This document shows, piece by piece, positions 59,992 to 64,000 of a stretch of 64,000 nt of DNA (within the stretch, counting starts at the first letter, position 1; each line of letters starts with the position of its first letter). Source of the stretch: Gremmenia infestans (taxonomy: Eukaryota; Ascomycota; Leotiomycetes; Helotiales; Hamatocanthoscyphaceae); the NCBI GenBank assembly GCA_032629725.1, contig JAFEVB010000005.1:620001-684000 (forward strand), in the 5' to 3' direction. The notes beneath the pieces were generated by a model, which saw only the letters and a list, made by a program, of their open reading frames with translations, made no database searches and was not told the origin of the DNA. The translations under genes and the position numbers were made by a program.

Positions 59992-60765
59992 ATGCCCATC
60001 GATGCCAAAACCGAACTCACTAATCTTTCCACGATCCTAACCCTCTTCCACCACCGCAATAAAAACCAACACCGCCTCGCAAAATGGTACAAGTCCCTCA
60101 GCATCCTACATCGCCAAATCCGCAAACTCCTCTCTTCTCTAGAAACATATCACGCAGCGAGAGAATTAAAGGAAAAGAGTAAATACACGACTGAGGCACG
60201 TGAGAAGCTGGTGGAGCGAGTGGAGTTTCTGGGGAGGTGGGTGCTGGGGAAATGTTATTTGTAAGTTTTTTCGGTGATGGGGTAGAAGAAGGAGCAAGGG
60301 GCTAATCTGGGATTATATAGGGCTTTTTCCACATTGGTTGCTGATAACCAGTATGCGGCGTTGGGACTTTTGTTAATTGGAGTTTTGGCGCGCTTACGGA
60401 CGGTGGTGAAAATGCTTGGGAAGGAGCTAGGGGTTGAGATTGAGATGAATGTCATTGAGGAACCGGTTTTAGGAGGGAGGGTAGATGAGGTTCGTGAGCT
60501 GAAGGAAGGGGGAGATGATTTTGGGGAAGTGATTTCGAGGAGTGCAATTGAAGTGGATGTGGGAGGAAATGCCGTGGAGGCCTTGGATGAGAACCAAGTT
60601 GAAGAAACTGTGTTACGGATCTCCAAGAAGGAAAAGAAACGGCGGAAGCAGGTGGAGGAAGTGCAACAAGGCGACGAAGTGATGGATACGACGTCTAGTA
60701 AACGTCCTAAGAAGAAGAGGAAAAAGGGTGATGCGTTTGATGACTTATTTTCTAGTCTTGTTTGA
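59992..60765 (+). CDS. RNase MRP protein subunit Rmp1
   Basis: Exons 59992-60260 and 60321-60765 give 237 aa. The N-terminal domain has LTLFHHRNKNQHRLAKWYKS then LSILHRQIRKLL. This helical RNKNQHR...W...L..LRRxLRKLL pattern identifies the Rmp1 family, which is specific to RNase MRP rather than RNase P. RNase MRP cleaves pre-rRNA at site A3 and degrades some mRNAs. A hydrophobic helix (ALGLLLIGVLARLRTVVKML) follows the intron junction. The C-terminal third is acidic and then ends in a Lys/Arg-rich nucleolar-type signal (SKRPKKKRKKGDAFDDLF). The single intron is GT-AG in phase 2. Confidence 0.85.
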
Positions 60766-61227
60766 TTTCAGATACCCATCTTGCGTCCATTATTCCTCGC
60801 TCATCTATTCGATGCTTCTTCCTGAGACCCTCTATCAAAGAATGAAACAAAACATTTCTCTATCCACAATTTATATCCAAGGTCGCAGACATGATTCACA
60901 AGAGCCTGGAATTATAGATCCAATTGAAAGAGTATCGATCAGGCTGCAATACTGTGGAAAGGCCGGAAACTTTGGCCGTGAAATTGAGCAGTTCCCCAGT
61001 AGACTACACATCAGTAAGGCAAGTCACCGGACTTAATATACAAACCCAAAGGTTTTGGTAGGTAGCACTGTAATACCACACTCGCGGAGCAAAGGACCCC
61101 CAGGAGAAAGAAATATGGCTTCGAAGGACGATCGAGGTAAGAATGCTGTACAGGAGATCAAATTACAGCTAGTATACAAGTGATGTACATGATCTATGGT
61201 TCTCTTAACTCCCACATATATGCATTT
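60766..61227. other. Convergent spacer, rmp1 and uL5m
   Basis: No gene; 3' flanks of two convergent genes. Confidence 0.5.
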
Positions 61228-62403
61228 TCAATCCACCAACTTTCCCTTGAAAGGAACACCCATTGCGCTCAAGAGTAGCCTCGCGTGCCTGTCTGAAGTG
61301 GCGGTGGTATGGATTATAACGTGGAAACCGGGAATCAACCTTGGTGGGTACATCTATTTGCACATTAGTACCCGCCTAACTGAAAGGACATGAACAAGAC
61401 TTACATCGTAGTTGATTTCCACCTCTGGGAATAGAATCGCACCCTCTCTGCTGAAACCAAAAGCGATATTCCCACTGCTATCACCAGTCGTACCCTCAAT
61501 ACCCTCCCAATCCTTCAATCTCGGGAAGACGATATTGATACACTTATCCACAAACTCAATTGCCTGATTCCCACGCAGTCCACAAGTCAAAGAAATAGGC
61601 GTCCTCTCCCGAATCCCAAACTGCGCAACACTATGCTTTGCTCTATGAACCTTTGGCCGTACACCACTCACCGATTGCAGCACCATCCCAGCTACATGCA
61701 AATGGGTTGAGTCTTCCATCGCACCTTTGACCATAGAGTGTATTGTCACTCCTTCGATCTTAGGGATGTTGCGGAAGTTGATGTCTTTCTCAACCAGTCT
61801 GAGCACACCTTCTGGACCTCGAGGCCCACGCTTGGGCCTGTTCTTGTGGTATGGAGAGGAGTCATCCCAGCTTCTCAGTCGGTCTGATTTGGGGGCGTCA
61901 ATGGTTCCGGGGGGTCTATGAACGTAGCCCAAGGTCATTAGATCAGGGGCGATGGTGGATTGCCATGTTTGTTCGAGACGGGTGCGGGCGAAGGGACCGG
62001 GTACGAATTGTCGCGAGGCAGGGTCAGAGGTTGGAGGAGGTTGATGAGGATGTAGAGGTCCTCTGTAGTACCTTGGTGATCGATATTGGTATCTGTGAAG
62101 CTGTTTAGCATGTAGCCCCATCTTTCAAGTGGCATTGGCATCATACCGACTGGCTGGAAGCTCTCTTTTGCGGCCCTGAGATCTCTTTATAGGGTCGTAT
62201 GCATCTATTGTCTCTTGGGAGATTTCAGTCGATGTCAATGCTGATTGCGATTCGAGATCCTGAAGATCCTCTGGTGCCTCCTGAATTGCAGCAGCTTGCC
62301 CAGAAGCATATCGCCGCGCGATAAATGCTGCCGATATCGACGTGGGCCGTAAGTCCTTTGTAACCAGCTGCCGCAAAGCAGATGGCAGCTCTCGTAACGC
62401 CAT
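61228..62403 (-). CDS. Mitochondrial large-subunit ribosomal protein uL5m (MRPL7)
   Basis: Exons 62403-62147, 62092-61405 and 61353-61228 give 356 aa. The N-terminus MALRELPSALRQLVTKDLRP is a basic amphipathic mitochondrial presequence without acids in its first 25 residues other than Glu5 and Asp17. The uL5 domain has EGVTIHSMVKGAME, SVAQFGIRERTPISLTCGLR, IVFPRLKDWEGI and FGFSREGAILFPEVEINYD. It ends in the RLIPGFHVIIHTTATSDRHA and LLSAMGVPFKGKL blocks typical of mitochondrial L5. It binds 5S-position RNA equivalents in the central protuberance. The N-terminal third is a fungal extension (YQYRSPRYYRGPLHPHQPPP). Introns are GT-AG; the first requires phase 2 and restores SRYQYRSP. Confidence 0.92.
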
Positions 62404-62911
62404 GGTGAGGATATAAAGGTCGACTAAGAATTTCGAGATGTTTTGCTTGTGAGGCATCAGATAAAATGTCAGGCAGAAGGTAAATAAGTGGGTCTGCCCG
62501 ATATGAGCCAATCATGTTATACTATGCTATGCGCCGTGAGTCTTTTCGCCGGGGACCGCGTATGACAAGGAACACCAACCCTGCCACAAGGCGGGATCAA
62601 TTCTAGGAACGAATACTTCACTTCTCTTCACTTCGTACAACTTCACGGGCAACCGCTTTACTTCTTGAGCTATATAGCCCTTACGCAGCACTCAAATCTA
62701 CATCGGCATACGAAACGAAGGGCGCGAGACAATGGTACTTTCTAGGCAACGCTGAAGGGAAAAAGGCGCTGGAAGCATCCGGGCAAACCCCCACCAAAGG
62801 ACCCTTTTGCCCACGATTGCAAGCAAATCACGCCGGTATAGCACGCCACCATCCCGACTGTCGAACATACAAACCTTCGACTTTCCTCCCCCGAATGCAC
62901 CGATAGCAGCT
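62404..62911. promoter_or_regulatory. Divergent promoter region, uL5m and ubiquitin hydrolase
   Basis: About 510 bp between divergent starts. It contains C/T-rich and CTTCACTT-repeat leader sequence around 62617-62660; no gene. Confidence 0.4.
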
Positions 62912-64000
62912 ATGAACCGTTTCCTTAGCAAGAAGGAGAAGCCTGGTGGCCCCGGGGCTCATAAGCGGGACAAGTCGAGAGACAAATCCGGGGAAAGAAC
63001 AGTACCAGCAAAGGTAAAGTGCTTGCATGCAAATACCTTTATTACCTGTCCCCGCTCATACTGAGGAAGAGGAAACCCTTCTCTAAATCTATGAGCTCAA
63101 TCTCGGCTGCTTTTTCCAATCCCCATGGCAAGAGCTCGCCAATCCTTCAAACCACGCGATCTACCATATATACCTCAAGTGCTAATTCTCGACCTGGTTT
63201 GTTTCTACAGACTGCCGTTTCCAGCGATGGTCTTCGCTCAATATTCAAGACGGATCCTCAAAAAAAAGCCGACAAGGAGCTGAGTGCCAAGGTGAGATTC
63301 AATACACTTCACTTGGTGAACTTGGCTAAGAAATCCTAGATCTCCAAGATTAAAGACCGCCTGCAACAGCATGGATTTACGGGCATAGAAGACGAGCAAG
63401 TCAACTATGCACTCTCATCTGAACAGGCAAATGGGGATGTGGACAAAGCATTTGGAATGGTGCTGTTGTTCCAAGAATCCGTGGAAGGGCAGATCAAAGT
63501 ATACGACCCTAAAATACACATGGTGGGAGCAGTAAATCGCGAGTATGTTACATGCTATCTGGACTCGCTGCTCTTTGCCATGTTTGCAAGATTAGGCAGT
63601 TTCGAGCCAATTTTGCACAACACTTTCGAGGATGAACCCAGGCGACGACTGGCTACTCTGATTCGATTATGGGTGAACATGCTGAGATCTGGCAAGCTGA
63701 TCACAACTGATATTGTATGCCGAGACCTAACCATTTGTTCTGTGCATTGCTAATTAAGTAATACAGACCCGCTATCTTCAAGAAGCATTGGCAGCATGTG
63801 GCTGGCCAGACGCTGCTAGACTTGAACAACAAGACACCTCGGAAGCTTTCAGTTTCATTACGGAACAGCTCCTACTACCACTGCTTACCCTGAAAATGGA
63901 TATCTATCACACCGGTGCGGATGATGACCCAGATGACCACAAAGTCGTCCACGAGCGACTACTTGAGGTTGGTATTCCCGAGGACCACGATCCTAATGCT
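62912..64000 (+). CDS. Ubiquitin carboxyl-terminal hydrolase-like protein (5' part)
   Basis: Exons 62912-63013, 63070-63291, 63340-63714 and 63767 to the right edge give 311 residues so far; the gene continues outside. A basic, disordered head (MNRFLSKKEKPGGPGAHKRD) and a UBA-like segment (KDRLQQHGFTGIEDEQVNYA) precede the catalytic domain. The Cys box reads EYVTCYLDSLLFAMF, replacing the usual GNTCYLNS, with the candidate nucleophile Cys kept. QDTSEAFSFITEQL matches the QQDAxEF box of USP enzymes. This variant is a conserved fungal USP group; substrate unknown. The acceptor of intron 1 was placed at 63069 because it keeps phase 0, but neighbouring AGs could be used. Confidence 0.85.

Overview
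The window is nuclear DNA of a filamentous ascomycete. Almost every gene is split by short (about 45-80 nt, a few longer) GT-AG introns with fungal branch-point-like CTAAY motifs. The proteins are typical of Pezizomycotina, for example a PigL_N-like/ankyrin protein, a MARVEL protein and a ubiquitin hydrolase-like protein with a short zinc-free head. Gene content fits Leotiomycetes/Helotiales best, but that placement is an inference made without any database search. I rebuilt exon structures by hand from splice sites, reading phase and family conservation. Several genes (tom7, the six-cysteine secreted peptide, the first exons of urm1 and of the ankyrin gene) only appear after splicing.

Layout. 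1-12.5 kb: 5' end of an unknown gene leaving the left edge; a MARVEL membrane protein with a Gln-rich tail; a decayed F-box-like pseudogene; a PigL_N-type/ankyrin protein; then PFK-2 (minus) diverging from TOM40 (plus). 12.5-21.4 kb: about 9 kb without a convincing gene, ending in a long pyrimidine-rich leader in front of GSK-3. 21.4-31.2 kb: GSK-3, nuclear cap-binding CBP80, SF3b4/Hsh49 (convergent with CBP80), Tom7 (divergent from SF3b4) and the FLX1/SLC25A32 carrier. 33-42.3 kb: an isochorismatase-like protein lacking its usual Cys, a 66-aa six-cysteine secreted peptide, a Siz/PIAS SUMO ligase, a DUF2423 ribosome-biogenesis-like protein and the GPI ethanolamine-phosphate transferase Gpi7. 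42.3-50.9 kb: a second gene-poor stretch of about 8.6 kb that holds a near-perfect inverted repeat, probably a collapsed transposon. 50.9-64 kb: a four-finger C2H2 factor, Urm1, Elp2, Caf16, Rmp1, mitochondrial uL5 and the 5' part of a ubiquitin hydrolase.

How the genes relate. Most are housekeeping genes, arranged head-to-head or tail-to-tail. The most striking arrangement is urm1 divergent from elp2. These are the sulfur-carrier and Elongator branches that build one tRNA wobble modification (mcm5s2U34), here sharing an intergenic region of about 0.5 kb. RNA-related genes are frequent (CBP80, SF3b4, Urm1, Elp2, Caf16, Rmp1, DUF2423, uL5m). Two subunits of the mitochondrial outer-membrane translocase (Tom40 and Tom7) lie 16 kb apart. 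Atypical features worth following up are the six-Cys peptide, two likely GC-AG introns, an 11-nt initiation exon, and two enzymes that have lost a canonical catalytic residue. I saw no CRISPR array, rRNA or convincing tRNA.
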